Shown here: positions 36,435 through 47,232 of the stretch, in pieces
Numbering within the stretch: the stretch's first letter is position 1
How the letters are laid out: each line of letters begins with the position of its first letter
From: PGYR01 sp041675005
Lineage (GTDB): Bacteria > Bacteroidota > Ignavibacteria > Kapaibacteriales > UBA2268
Assembly (NCBI GenBank): GCA_041675005.1
Contig: JBAYUQ010000002.1
Location: 1 to 64,000, forward strand
DNA: 64,000 nucleotides
Direction: 5' to 3'
Notes under the pieces: model-generated
What the model was told of the DNA's origin: nothing
What the model saw: only the letters and a program-made list of their open reading frames with translations
Databases searched by the model: none
Translations under genes and position numbers: made by a program

Positions 36435-39400
36435 TTTAATTTCAGAAGAAGAAAAAGAGAAGTGGGATGTTAGCAATCCACCAGGTACTAACAAAACAGT
36501 AGAATTTACTGTTACTGACGGAACCTGGATGAATTTAGATGTAAGTCCTGATGGAAAAACTATAGTATTCGATATGTTAGGTGACATATATACTATACCT
36601 GTTACTGGTGGTAAAGCTAAAGTCCTTAGACAAGGTTTAGCTTGGGAAGTACAACCCCGATATTCACCAAATGGTAAGTATATCTCATTCACAAGTGATG
36701 CAGATGGAGCTGACAATATTTGGATAATGAATATCGATGGGAGTAACCCTAAACAAATTACTAAGGAAGATTTTAGATTATTGAATAATGCTGATTGGAC
36801 TACAGATAGCGAATTCCTAATAGCTAGAAAGCACTTTACATCTACTCGTTCAGCTGGTGCTGGAGAAATGTGGATGTACCATATTACTGGTGGTAGTGGT
36901 ATTGAACTGACTAAAAAGAAAAATGACCAACAGGATGTTAATGAACCAAATATGTCAGCAGATGGTAAATATATGTACTATTCTGAGGATATGTATCCGG
37001 GTGGTACATTTCAATATAATAAGGATCCCAATAATCAGATATATGCTATAAAACGATATGAATTTGAGAATGGGGAAACAAAACCTTATGCAGGTGGACC
37101 TGGAGGTGCGTTCAGACCACAATCATCACCTGATGGAAAGTTTCTGGCCTTCGTTTCTAGAGTTAGGACTAAAACAATCCTATTTATTAAGGATATAGAG
37201 ACAGGGGAAGAATGGCCTTTATTTGATGGATTAATAAAAGACCAACAAGAAGCTTGGGCTATATTTGGTGTTTATCCAAATTTCGATTGGACACCAGATA
37301 GTAGGAATATTATTATATATGGGAATGGTAAGATATGGAATGTGAATGTTTCGAATAAATCATTCACAGAAATCCCTTTTGAAGTAAATGCAAAACATAG
37401 ACTACAAGAGACAGTTAGATTTAAAAATAAAGTTTTTACTGATGAAATTGATTCTAAAGTCCTGAGAGGTGTGGTTACTTCTCCGAAAGGAGATAAAATA
37501 GCTTACAATGCAGCTGGATACTTATATGTGTACAATTTGAAAACTAAAACTGCTACAAGATTAACAGACGAGAGTAATCTTGAATTTGAACCCTCATTTA
37601 GTAGTGATGGGAGTAAATTAGTTTATGTTACTTGGACGGATGCAGATAAAGGAAAAATTAAAATATATAACTTGACTACCAATAGTATAAACACTGTAGA
37701 TTTACATAAAGGTATATATAGAACACCCAGCTTCTCAAAAGATGGGAATAAGCTCTTATATCTGAAAGAAAGTGGTAACGAACATCAGGGATACTCATTT
37801 ACAAATGAAGCTGGAATTTATATTCTAGATTTGAATAAGAATTCTAAACCTATACTAGTAACTGAAGAAGGTGAGTATCCACAATTCAATGAAGATGAAA
37901 CAAGAATATACTATCAAACTGGTGGCTATTACTTTGGTGAACTAGATAAAGGATATCATTCAGTTGATCTACTGGGAAATGATAAGAAAACTCATTTCAC
38001 ATCTACTTATGCAAATAGATTTGTTCCATCTCCAGATGGTCAGTTTATTGCATTCAATGAGCTACACAAAGTCTATATAGCCAGATTTCCTAAAACAGGA
38101 CAACCAATAGTTTTATCAGCTGATATAAAATCAATCCCTATAGTTAATGTTGCTGATGATGCTGGTATAAATATGCATTGGTCAAATGACAGCAAGAACT
38201 TACATTGGACTTTGGGTGATCAGTATCATACAATAAGTTTAAAAGAATCATTTGATTATCTAAAGGAGAAGAAGAAAGAATCTGAAAAACAAAAGTCAAC
38301 CTCTATTGATATTGGTCCAAAAATAAAGTCCGATAAACCATCTGGGAAAATTGCTTTAACTAATACTCGAATTATCACAATGGATAAGGACAGAAAAGTA
38401 ATTGATAATGGTACTATCATAATCAATGAGAATAAAATTGAAGCAATTGGGATTCAAGGAAAAATAACTATCCCAGTTGATGCAAAAATCATAGATTTGC
38501 AAGGTAAAACAACAATGCCAGGTCTTATTGATGTCCATGCTCATCAAGGTACATTCAGATATGGTGTTAGTCCTGAAAAGCACTGGCCATACTGGGCAAA
38601 TTTAGCTTATGGAGTTACAACTACTCATGATCCATCATCAAATACAGAAATGGTGTTTAGTCAATCAGAAATGATTAAGACAGGTAGAATGGTTGGGCCA
38701 AGAACGTATTCAACGGGAATTATACTATATGGGGCCGATGGTGATTTCAAAGCTATTGTAAACAATTTAGAAGATGCAAAGACTCATTTAAAAAGAACTA
38801 AAGCTTTTGGTGCATTTTCAGTCAAATCATATAACCAACCACGAAGAAGCCAAAGACAGCAGATAATAGAAGCTGCTCGAGAACTAGAAATGTTAGTTGT
38901 ACCAGAAGGTGGCTCTAATTTTTTCCATAATTTGACTATGGTAGCTGACGGTCATACAGGAATTGAACACAATATTCCAGTAGCACCATTATATAATGAT
39001 GTTTTGAAATTTTGGTCGAACACAGAAACTCATAATACACCTACTCTAATTGTAAACTATGGTTCTGTTACAGGCGAGTATTATTGGTATCAAAACACAA
39101 ATGTTTGGGAAAAAGAACGATTATTAAGATTCACTCCTAGAGAGATTATAGATTCTAGGTCTAGACATAGAACAATGATACCCGAAGAGGAATATGAGAA
39201 TGGACACATCTTAACATCGAAATCATTAAAAAAATTAACTGATTTTGGTGTAAAGATAAACATGGGTGCTCATGGGCAAATACAAGGCATTGGGGCTCAT
39301 TGGGAGATGTGGATGTTACACCAAGGTGGTATGACTGAAATGGAGGTCTTAGCTGCTTCTACTATTAACGGAGCTGAGTATCTAGGCATGGATAGTGAGA

Positions 39401-39672
39401 TTGGTTCATTAGAATCTGGAAAATTGGCAGATATTATTGTAATTGATGGCAACCCTCTTGAGGATTTATACAAAACTGAGAATGTTGTTTATACAATATT
39501 AAATGGAAGAGTATATAACTCTGAAACTATGGATGAAATTGGAAATTATGATGTTAAGAAACCATCATTTTGGTGGGAATCAGAAAAGTATAATGGATTT
39601 GATTTTCATGAAAGAATAAAGAGTTTCGAAATTCCAAAATGTCAATGTGGTTACTCCAATCACACACATTAA
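36388..39672 (+). CDS. TolB/DPP-like propeller fused to an amidohydrolase
   Basis: 1094 residues. Signal peptide about 1-19. PD40/WD40-like propeller repeats run from about 45 to 625 (LDVSPDGKTIVFDMLGDIYTIP, PRYSPNGKYISFTSDADGADNIW and others). The metal-dependent hydrolase domain (about 650-1065) has the HxH motif in GLIDVHAHQG (about 714) and ends GKLADIIVIDGNPLEDL. Such fusions are secreted hydrolases, often called imidazolonepropionase- or prolidase-like; the substrate is unknown. It overlaps the DUF885 gene, suggesting joint peptide processing. Confidence 0.9.
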   Translation: MKQTFLFLLTLLWVSNLISEEEKEKWDVSNPPGTNKTVEFTVTDGTWMNLDVSPDGKTIVFDMLGDIYTIPVTGGKAKVLRQGLAWEVQPRYSPNGKYISFTSDADGADNIWIMNIDGSNPKQITKEDFRLLNNADWTTDSEFLIARKHFTSTRSAGAGEMWMYHITGGSGIELTKKKNDQQDVNEPNMSADGKYMYYSEDMYPGGTFQYNKDPNNQIYAIKRYEFENGETKPYAGGPGGAFRPQSSPDGKFLAFVSRVRTKTILFIKDIETGEEWPLFDGLIKDQQEAWAIFGVYPNFDWTPDSRNIIIYGNGKIWNVNVSNKSFTEIPFEVNAKHRLQETVRFKNKVFTDEIDSKVLRGVVTSPKGDKIAYNAAGYLYVYNLKTKTATRLTDESNLEFEPSFSSDGSKLVYVTWTDADKGKIKIYNLTTNSINTVDLHKGIYRTPSFSKDGNKLLYLKESGNEHQGYSFTNEAGIYILDLNKNSKPILVTEEGEYPQFNEDETRIYYQTGGYYFGELDKGYHSVDLLGNDKKTHFTSTYANRFVPSPDGQFIAFNELHKVYIARFPKTGQPIVLSADIKSIPIVNVADDAGINMHWSNDSKNLHWTLGDQYHTISLKESFDYLKEKKKESEKQKSTSIDIGPKIKSDKPSGKIALTNTRIITMDKDRKVIDNGTIIINENKIEAIGIQGKITIPVDAKIIDLQGKTTMPGLIDVHAHQGTFRYGVSPEKHWPYWANLAYGVTTTHDPSSNTEMVFSQSEMIKTGRMVGPRTYSTGIILYGADGDFKAIVNNLEDAKTHLKRTKAFGAFSVKSYNQPRRSQRQQIIEAARELEMLVVPEGGSNFFHNLTMVADGHTGIEHNIPVAPLYNDVLKFWSNTETHNTPTLIVNYGSVTGEYYWYQNTNVWEKERLLRFTPREIIDSRSRHRTMIPEEEYENGHILTSKSLKKLTDFGVKINMGAHGQIQGIGAHWEMWMLHQGGMTEMEVLAASTINGAEYLGMDSEIGSLESGKLADIIVIDGNPLEDLYKTENVVYTILNGRVYNSETMDEIGNYDVKKPSFWWESEKYNGFDFHERIKSFEIPKCQCGYSNHTH

Positions 39673-39690
39673 AATATTAACTTTAGATTC

Positions 39691-39716
39691 AAGCCCTTTA
39701 AAAGAAGGGCTTTTTT
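39691..39716 (+). terminator. Terminator of the DUF885-amidohydrolase operon
   Basis: AAGCCCTT (39691-39698) and AAGGGCTT (39705-39712) form a perfect stem followed by a T run. The minus-strand side has no U tract, so it serves mainly the plus-strand operon. Confidence 0.8.
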
Positions 39717-42700
39717 ATTTTATAATACTTACTTTTTCGACAATTACTTTATTTGCATATCTAAGAGTTAGGTAGTAAATACCACTCGCAAGAGAACTTA
39801 TATTAACATTTTCATAACGCACACCCCTACTTTGACTTCCATCTAAAATTGTCATTATTGTTTGTCCTGTATTATCTATCAATTCCATAGTATAAATATC
39901 GTCAGTCGGCTGTTCAAAACTAATACTCAAGTTATTATTCTCTACTTTGTATGATAGATTTAAAAGATTTACAAAAGCGAAATCAGTATTATTAACACAA
40001 TTCTCTGAAATTGCTACTATTACACTATCATCTGTAGTTACTGTCATATTTGGGAAAGATTGCACTTTTCCGCTTTTTAGTTGCAACTTGTAATTGTTAG
40101 GTACTACGTCTAGCACATAGAATTCTAAGTTTATTAATTTATCAGAATTAAAGCTAAATATGCTATTGTCTATCTTACTTAATTCTAAACTAAGAGAACC
40201 TCTTATATCAGTTTTAGTTACTTGTAAGTCATTTTGTAGGGCTCTAACATCGCCTAAAACTAGAGCACTAAAAGGATAAATTAAATTTATAGTTATTGAT
40301 TCAACATCAACAGAATCAAAACTATAAATATTCTCTTTAATATTAATAGGTATGTTTATTACTTCTTTAGGTGGAGTATTATAATTTCCAACACCAAAAT
40401 TAGCTATGAAATTACCAGGTGGTATAGTTGTGTCTAAAACAGTTCCCTCTATATAAGCAACATAACTGTAATTACATGGTTTAGTTGTAACTATATTAAG
40501 TGAATCTTTAAATTCACCAATCTTAAGAGACTTAAATTCAAGTTCTAGTTTTAATACACTATCTTTTGCTAAAATAATCGGGAAATTGACTACATTTTTA
40601 AATGAAACATTCTGAGGTAGATTTATACTTTCAATTATCAATTCATCTTCATTTATATTAGTTATTATTAAGGATTTGGAGGAGCTATTCCCTTGATTAT
40701 ATGAGGCAAATTGTATAATTTCTGTATAATCTAGTTTTTGTTCTATGACCTCAGCTATCAGTGTAATTTTTCTTTGTATTCCACATGGCTCAAATGAAAA
40801 TTTTACTTTTGAGTTATATTTTTTTGGTATTTTTTTATTAAAAGTAATAGGAATCTTAGTATTCTCTTCTATTTTTTGAGGTGATATTGCAATATCGAAA
40901 TTTCCATCTTGCTCTTCGATGTTAATTAAGCTTATTTCTTCCGTAATCTCTTTTTCAAATATATTAATATCTACTACTATAGTTTTATCTATTTCCTCAC
41001 AAGTATAGAATTTGCCGAAATCTATTGTGTCTTTAATATCAAGATTATACCCACCTTCTTGCCGTTCAGCTATTAGATAAAAAGAAGGAACCGTAATTGA
41101 GCATGGCGCCCTAAACTTAAATCGATTACGTTCATTTATTTTTTTAGGACTTGACTTAGAGTATTTTAATATTACAACAACTGTATCTCCAGGATGTATA
41201 ATTATAGGTCCATTTACAATCTCAATACCAGTGGTGATATCGTCTTGACTAATCTCAACTTCAATTTTCCCATCATTATAAGCATGAACAGAGTCAATTA
41301 TGAACTCTTCACAACCCGATAGAATTCCAAAGTCTAGAGTATCTTCAACTATTCTGGAGCTGGGAATCGTAACGTACGCCTTTAAAATTAAATCTACTGT
41401 TCCTTCAACCCCACTTTCAGATATCCATTCAAAATAAGTAGCATTATACTTTGAACCAATATTCATGTCAGTAGTATTTATTATAAATGTCTTGGAAGAG
41501 TTAGGGAATAAGGTATCATTTGGTATAAAATTTTGAATTCCAAAACTCCCAAAATTATTTATACCTTTTAATATTACCCACTCATTTCCTTCATTTTTAA
41601 TAGTGTAGTTTGTATCTATAACAAAAGTACAGCTTAGGAGTATTCCAAAGTCAATGGAGTCCTTATCGGCTGTAATTAATATATTCGATTTAACTTTTTC
41701 ACCCATTAGACTAACCTTCAAATCATCGCAAGTATTATTGATTTTTAGAGTATCATAGTATTTACCATTAGTCACAGGTTTGAAATCAATTAACAATGTT
41801 TCAGAACTATTGGCTTTTAAAGTAATAGGAAATGAATTTAATAGTGTAAATGGTGATTTAATTTTAAAATCAGATTTTTGATAGATAATATCCTTATCGG
41901 ACTTATTAGTGATAATAACTGAATCAATTTTAGAATTTTTAGTTAAAGGAATTTTATAGTCTAAGTTAGTTAAATTTGACTCTACTACCGATATGGATTT
42001 CTCAAATGTTACTGAAAAAGAAGTGTCTTTACAGTCGCCATTTATAAATATATAATAGTATTTTCCCTCTACTTTTATATCGAATAATTCACTAAAATTA
42101 CTAACTTTTAATCCATCTTTATATAAGTATATAAGCTCTTTGGGGTCTTTGGGCCTTGTATCGGCTCTTAATTTGTAATCTATATTCTCACAATAATAGA
42201 TAACTGTATCTTTAGTAATTATATTACCACTTTCATTTGCTATATATGAATCTGGTTGCTCTATTATCTCTATGTAAATAGTATTTGACTCCGTTATACA
42301 ACCATCTTTCCCTTTTATTTCCAATCGATAGTAACCAGGTCTATAAATAGAAACGGAATCAGATATCCCTGGTTCTTTGAAATCTATAAGTATGGTTTCC
42401 GAACCACTAATCTCTCTTCTAAAATACCAAGCGTAGCTATAGTCACCCTTTTTATCTTCTGCAATATCAGTAAATAGTGTTGTTGTGTCTATGGAGCAAA
42501 ATTTAGTGCCTAGCCGAGAATCAATTATCACATCAATAGGGTTATCTAATGTTATTGTTTCAGTATTAGACTCATTTATCACGTCAGAATAAGCAATTCC
42601 TCTACCATCTTCTATTTTCCATGACGTTCTATTACCATCATAGAAATTGTAAGCGAATACTGTGTATTTGGTAGTTGCTCCGCATATTGGATTCTCATCA

Positions 42701-43659
42701 ATAAACTCTGTTATATCTGATCCTTGAATGAAGGCGAGCACTTCTGAAGTAAAACAAATCTTCTGCCCTCCAGTATATATTTTACCGTCTATTGGTTTAC
42801 AAAAAGAACCTAAATCAGTTGTTTTGAGGATTATATATCCACCATAATCATTTGAACCGCTAGGTAAATTGACCTTATTCCATTTTAACTTAATAGTAGA
42901 ATCTTGTTTTGAAGTTTTTAGAAAAGCTGCATTATAAACTGGCTCTCTAAGCAATTGCCAAAATCTATAATTAATAGGAGAACCTTTTGGATTTTTATTT
43001 GCCTTTCCTTTTGTACCGCCTGGAGAGTGAAGTGTAATTGATCTCCCCGTATCATAACCGCTTAGGTTATCCAAATTAAGGTTGTAATCATCTAATTTAC
43101 TTGCATTACCAACAGAAATAGAATAGCCTAGACTACAATCTCCTACATACGCCAATTTCTTCCCTATTATTTTATAGAAGTCTCCTTGAGAAGAGTATTT
43201 TACGTGTGCTAATGCATGGACATTAGAGCCACTTGCATTTAGTAGCTGAACTACATCACCAAATTGTTGCAAGGATAACGAAGCAATACCATTCCAACTA
43301 GGTCTATCAAAATATGAAGTATTTTCGGCATCAACTTCTATGTAACCATCTCTTGGATCAATATCTTTAGCACTATTCCCTCTGTGATTTATAACTATTA
43401 CAGTTCCTATTCTAAGCTTTTTCCATAGGTTATTAGAGTTGAACTTTACACCTTTTTGCCAAGAATCACCATCATTATATTTTTCTGTATTATCGCGTAA
43501 CTCATAACCTGTAAGACTGGTATTGTCTTTGGTAATAAGTATTTCTGACCATTCATTCTTAAAATCAGAATCATTATAATATTCAGAAATAACAGCTTCT
43601 TGCCCTATTAATTGTGTAATAGAAGCTAATAATAATATTATGTATATTGCAACTCTCAT
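39715..43659 (-). CDS. Giant T9SS-exported protein: lamin-tail-like and ASH-like domains
   Basis: 1314 residues. Signal peptide about 1-19. The N-terminal region (20-150, VISEYYNDSDFKNEWSEILITKDNTSLTGYELRDN) has the lamin-tail/LTD pattern often found at the start of T9SS cargo. Fibronectin- and immunoglobulin-like stretches follow, then repeated ASH/HYDIN-like units (DFGILLSC, DFGILSGCEEF, DFGKFYTCEE). A T9SS sorting domain closes the protein (VENNNLSISFEQPTDDIYTMELIDNTGQ). It is presumably displayed on the cell surface; ligand unknown. Confidence 0.85.
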   Translation of the reverse strand: MRVAIYIILLLASITQLIGQEAVISEYYNDSDFKNEWSEILITKDNTSLTGYELRDNTEKYNDGDSWQKGVKFNSNNLWKKLRIGTVIVINHRGNSAKDIDPRDGYIEVDAENTSYFDRPSWNGIASLSLQQFGDVVQLLNASGSNVHALAHVKYSSQGDFYKIIGKKLAYVGDCSLGYSISVGNASKLDDYNLNLDNLSGYDTGRSITLHSPGGTKGKANKNPKGSPINYRFWQLLREPVYNAAFLKTSKQDSTIKLKWNKVNLPSGSNDYGGYIILKTTDLGSFCKPIDGKIYTGGQKICFTSEVLAFIQGSDITEFIDENPICGATTKYTVFAYNFYDGNRTSWKIEDGRGIAYSDVINESNTETITLDNPIDVIIDSRLGTKFCSIDTTTLFTDIAEDKKGDYSYAWYFRREISGSETILIDFKEPGISDSVSIYRPGYYRLEIKGKDGCITESNTIYIEIIEQPDSYIANESGNIITKDTVIYYCENIDYKLRADTRPKDPKELIYLYKDGLKVSNFSELFDIKVEGKYYYIFINGDCKDTSFSVTFEKSISVVESNLTNLDYKIPLTKNSKIDSVIITNKSDKDIIYQKSDFKIKSPFTLLNSFPITLKANSSETLLIDFKPVTNGKYYDTLKINNTCDDLKVSLMGEKVKSNILITADKDSIDFGILLSCTFVIDTNYTIKNEGNEWVILKGINNFGSFGIQNFIPNDTLFPNSSKTFIINTTDMNIGSKYNATYFEWISESGVEGTVDLILKAYVTIPSSRIVEDTLDFGILSGCEEFIIDSVHAYNDGKIEVEISQDDITTGIEIVNGPIIIHPGDTVVVILKYSKSSPKKINERNRFKFRAPCSITVPSFYLIAERQEGGYNLDIKDTIDFGKFYTCEEIDKTIVVDINIFEKEITEEISLINIEEQDGNFDIAISPQKIEENTKIPITFNKKIPKKYNSKVKFSFEPCGIQRKITLIAEVIEQKLDYTEIIQFASYNQGNSSSKSLIITNINEDELIIESINLPQNVSFKNVVNFPIILAKDSVLKLELEFKSLKIGEFKDSLNIVTTKPCNYSYVAYIEGTVLDTTIPPGNFIANFGVGNYNTPPKEVINIPINIKENIYSFDSVDVESITINLIYPFSALVLGDVRALQNDLQVTKTDIRGSLSLELSKIDNSIFSFNSDKLINLEFYVLDVVPNNYKLQLKSGKVQSFPNMTVTTDDSVIVAISENCVNNTDFAFVNLLNLSYKVENNNLSISFEQPTDDIYTMELIDNTGQTIMTILDGSQSRGVRYENVNISSLASGIYYLTLRYANKVIVEKVSIIK

Positions 43660-43711
43660 ACTTACTTATAAAGTGATTTTTAATAAATCTAAATTAACAT
43701 GCGTAAAAATA

Positions 43712-44560
43712 ATGAATTATAAATCTATTGACAAATTTCCTTCAAATACAGTTATAATTTTATTAATAATAGGTATCACTGTTGGTTTCAATGTGTTCGG
43801 TTCATTAGTTACTTTGATTTCAATGAAACTAGATTTGGGGATAGATGCTAAATTAATTCAAGCTGTCTCACAGTTGATTTTTCTTTTTGGTCTTACTATC
43901 CTGATTTCCAATATTATTCCATTAAAATTCAAACAGTTATTTAGGCTAGAACAAAATATTGAAATAAAATATATTTTTTATGGTATTATAGGATTATTTT
44001 TTCTAAATCTATTTAATACTGGATTTGTTTCTTTTCAAGAGTACCTAATCCCCGAATCATTTATTGGTTTCTACCAAGATTACTTAAAGCTAATGGAGTC
44101 AATTTATGAGAAAATGTTAATGGGGCGAGATGCTTATGATTTCTTGTTGGCACTTTTGATAGGTGCTGTTATACCTGCTATTTCTGAGGAATTTTTATTT
44201 AGAGGATTCGGTCAGCGGTCTTTAGAAGAAAATAATTCTGTCCTATTCTCAGTTTTGGTAACTGGAACTATTTTTGGACTAATTCACTTCAACTTAGTTA
44301 ATTTATTCCCACTTATTCTAATTGGAATATTTCTGGGCTATCTTGCTCATTATTCCAGAAACATATTAGTACCAATATTTATACACTTTTTGAATAATGC
44401 GGTTTCTATACTATTTTTCTATATTGGAGAACCCAATGTTCTTAATGATGAAGCTAACTTAAGCTTTTCTATTTCTATATTGTTTTCTGCTATTGGGTTA
44501 CTAGGGGTTATAGGAGTTATTATAATTCTGATTCGATCTGGAAATTCAAGAACCGAATAG
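43712..44560 (+). CDS. CPBP-family intramembrane metalloprotease
   Basis: 282 residues from the ATG at 43712. The frame extends upstream to 43640, but that would overlap the divergent gene start and give a poor N terminus. Seven or eight hydrophobic helices carry the CPBP motifs EEFLFRG (EExxxR) and GLIHFNLVN, plus an H in the last block (IFIHFLNNAV). It is an Rce1-like membrane protease of unknown substrate. The 3' end overlaps the TonB receptor gene by 41 bases. Confidence 0.87.
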   Translation: MNYKSIDKFPSNTVIILLIIGITVGFNVFGSLVTLISMKLDLGIDAKLIQAVSQLIFLFGLTILISNIIPLKFKQLFRLEQNIEIKYIFYGIIGLFFLNLFNTGFVSFQEYLIPESFIGFYQDYLKLMESIYEKMLMGRDAYDFLLALLIGAVIPAISEEFLFRGFGQRSLEENNSVLFSVLVTGTIFGLIHFNLVNLFPLILIGIFLGYLAHYSRNILVPIFIHFLNNAVSILFFYIGEPNVLNDEANLSFSISILFSAIGLLGVIGVIIILIRSGNSRTE

Positions 44561-46718
44561 GTGCCAAATTCCCCACCATTTCTAGATAATAGTAATTCAA
44601 AGCATTTTTCATATTCATGGTGAATTTTGTTTTAGTATCAAATATATCTGAATAAACTGAAAAGCTAATATCTAATATATGGGCATCAATTTTAATTTCA
44701 TGGTTTTCAATCAGATCACGACCTTCAATTGTCAGACCAAGTCTATCATCTATCTCATTATACTTACTCTTATATCTATAATCTAACTGCACTTCAAATG
44801 GTAATAACTTATAATTTATAGAACTGTACCATAAATAATTTGATCTGTACTTTAAATCTTTATTTTCAACTATATTCTTTGGATTCAAGTAAGTTAGTGA
44901 TGATTTTAGAGTAAAATTTTCTTCAGTTTTGAAAGTCATGTCTATCTCTATACCAGAAATTTCTGCTTCTATGATATTCATAAACTTAATAACTGCTTGA
45001 GAGTTATTTTCAAATGTTGGCTCTATTAAATCATCATATCTATTATAAAAACTTGATATATCTAACTTCAAATAATCAGTTGAATTGATTATATCATAAC
45101 TTAATCCTAGTTCTAATGATTGACTAATCTCTGATTTAAGCTCGGGGTTTGCTATAACATTAAATCCTTGAAATTGGACTGAGGCAAATCTCTCCGCTAA
45201 AGAAGCCGTTCTAAAACCTCTACCATAGGAACTTCTTAAAGTTATATCTTCACTCAGTGTGTAATTCAAACCAATTTTTGGACTATATTGAAATTTAGTA
45301 TCAATAGTATCTAAAAGCTCCTTATCTGTTCTAATACCAATCGTAGCTATCAAATTGGAAATCGACTTATTTTCTAATTGAGCGTATGCACCTAGGATTG
45401 TCTGGATATTATCACCATAGGTAAATGAAGATACTTGATTGATTCTACTTTCAATTCCAGTAATCAAAGAATTTTCATCGTTCAAACTATTAGAATATTG
45501 AGTCTCGAAGAAATAAGTATTACCAGTAGATTCACGGTATTCTATATTGTCAATAGCAAGCATATTGGAAAAATAAGTATTGAACAAGCCTAGCCTTATA
45601 TTCATAAAACTGCTTTCGTTTAGTATATGCTTTAAACTAGACGAAACGGCAAGTTTATTTGACGTGATTGCTATGCTTTCATCTGTACCAGTTGGTGGAA
45701 TAAGTGCAGAATCCAAGCTATTCCAATAAACCCAATCATCAGTTTTAGAAGTAGAATAATTTATGGCTAATTCAACATTAGTTTTCTCAGAAAAATCATA
45801 TAACTGTTTTAAAAACATTGACAACCTCTCTAATTTATCATATCTCTTGTAGCTATCTCGAGAGAACATAGAAGCAGAACCCATTATCCCATAATCTCCA
45901 AACTTCTGAGAGTATGCAAGGTCTAGTCCTTTATCTATTAGTGATTTATCGCTCCAATTCCATTGCTCATATTTAGGAGAATCATATAATCCAGAATAAA
46001 GTCTAGCTCTAAGCATTGGATTGAAGGATGGTTTGGCAGTTAATACATTAATAACTCCACCTAGTGCCGACGTCCCATATAGTGCAGATCCAGCACCTTT
46101 TATAATTTCAACTCTATCTATGAGGAGAATTGGAATTATATCAAATTTTATATCATTATTATCTGCTGAAAGTAATGGGAATCCATCTTGAAGGAAAATC
46201 GTCCTTGTTCCAATTCCGAAAGAAAAGCCTGATGAACCTCTTATAGATACATTATCCTGATTAACTTCAACACCAGGGACATATTGAAGCGCATAATCAA
46301 TAGACGTTATATTTCTAGTAGAAAAATCTTCACTCTTAATTAGAGATACTGATATCGGAACATTCTGAATTGATTCAGTCTTCTTATTTGCACTAACTAT
46401 CAATTCATTTGAATGATATGTCAATCTCTTCAATTCAATTTTAACTGGATTTAGCGAACTGACGAATATTGATTTCTTTTCATAACCGGCATATTGAATT
46501 TCAATTAATAAGCTATCCTTTGAACTTTTAATATGAAAATTACCTTTTCTATCAGTGATATCACCTATTAAAGTACCCAAGACCGAAATATTAGCACCAA
46601 TAATTGGTTCATTACTCTCATTATCAACTATCACACCTTTAACATCTGCCAATACAGTTGTATAAGTCAATAATAGGAATAAGATTAATGTATTAAAAAG
46701 GTTGTGGCGGGAAATCAT
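44520..46718 (-). CDS. TonB-dependent outer-membrane receptor
   Basis: 732 residues. Signal peptide about 1-24. A carboxypeptidase-like regulatory domain (about 25-105, GVIVDNESNEPIIGANISVLGT) precedes the plug (about 115-225, DNVSIRGSSGFSFGIGTRTIFLQDGFP and GAGSALYGTSALGGVINV), then a 22-strand barrel ending in the aromatic-rich C terminus. It takes up a large ligand using TonB energy; siderophore, heme, cobalamin or copper complexes are all possible. Its start overlaps the stop of the upstream lipoprotein by 26 bases. Confidence 0.93.
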   Translation of the reverse strand: MISRHNLFNTLILFLLLTYTTVLADVKGVIVDNESNEPIIGANISVLGTLIGDITDRKGNFHIKSSKDSLLIEIQYAGYEKKSIFVSSLNPVKIELKRLTYHSNELIVSANKKTESIQNVPISVSLIKSEDFSTRNITSIDYALQYVPGVEVNQDNVSIRGSSGFSFGIGTRTIFLQDGFPLLSADNNDIKFDIIPILLIDRVEIIKGAGSALYGTSALGGVINVLTAKPSFNPMLRARLYSGLYDSPKYEQWNWSDKSLIDKGLDLAYSQKFGDYGIMGSASMFSRDSYKRYDKLERLSMFLKQLYDFSEKTNVELAINYSTSKTDDWVYWNSLDSALIPPTGTDESIAITSNKLAVSSSLKHILNESSFMNIRLGLFNTYFSNMLAIDNIEYRESTGNTYFFETQYSNSLNDENSLITGIESRINQVSSFTYGDNIQTILGAYAQLENKSISNLIATIGIRTDKELLDTIDTKFQYSPKIGLNYTLSEDITLRSSYGRGFRTASLAERFASVQFQGFNVIANPELKSEISQSLELGLSYDIINSTDYLKLDISSFYNRYDDLIEPTFENNSQAVIKFMNIIEAEISGIEIDMTFKTEENFTLKSSLTYLNPKNIVENKDLKYRSNYLWYSSINYKLLPFEVQLDYRYKSKYNEIDDRLGLTIEGRDLIENHEIKIDAHILDISFSVYSDIFDTKTKFTMNMKNALNYYYLEMVGNLAPIRFLNFQIESEL

Positions 46719-47172
46719 TCCAATCTACCTCAATATTAATGTTTACAGTGTCTGAATTAATTAGTTTTATTGAACTTGGCTCATTTTTATTGCTGTTATT
46801 ATAAACTCCAATAGCTCTTTGTTCAGTAATAAGAGAATCGTATTGCCAGGCAACAACTATATATTTTAATTCTATAGGTAGCTCTTCATAAGTAAATTGA
46901 ATATTCTTATAATTAACATTATATTCATTATTTAAGTCTTTATATTGCGCATTTCCACTTAATATCTCACTAATTAAGTTATCGGAAGGAGGTAATTTGA
47001 ATGCTACTACCCTTAATCCATAGATACTATCTCGTTTAGGCCAATCATTTATAAAATCAATATTAATGTTCAATGTAGCAGGTTGAACAGCCTCAGGTGG
47101 CTCTAATCCTTTATCACAAGATGAAAGGAACAGAGCAATTATTATTAATATTATAGTATTGTATTTTATCAT
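46693..47172 (-). CDS. Lipoprotein partner of the TonB receptor
   Basis: 159 residues. The signal sequence ends LFLSSC, a lipobox. The mature part is beta-rich (LNINIDFINDWPKRDSIYGLRVVAFKLPP) and has no family I recognise. The stop lies 26 bases inside the receptor gene, so the two are cotranscribed and possibly translationally coupled. It may be a surface ligand-binding lipoprotein like SusD-type or heme-binding partners, but no sequence similarity supports that. Confidence 0.65.
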   Translation of the reverse strand: MIKYNTIILIIIALFLSSCDKGLEPPEAVQPATLNINIDFINDWPKRDSIYGLRVVAFKLPPSDNLISEILSGNAQYKDLNNEYNVNYKNIQFTYEELPIELKYIVVAWQYDSLITEQRAIGVYNNSNKNEPSSIKLINSDTVNINIEVDWNDFPPQPF

Positions 47173-47232
47173 AAAATAAATCTACTTAATTTCGTTTAAA
47201 TTTAATATTTTTTTAATAAGTATGGTAATATA

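Noticed and set aside
43640..43711. Upstream extension of the CPBP protease gene
   Set aside because: It would overlap the start of the divergent giant gene and adds an implausible N terminus; the ATG at 43712 fits the family better.
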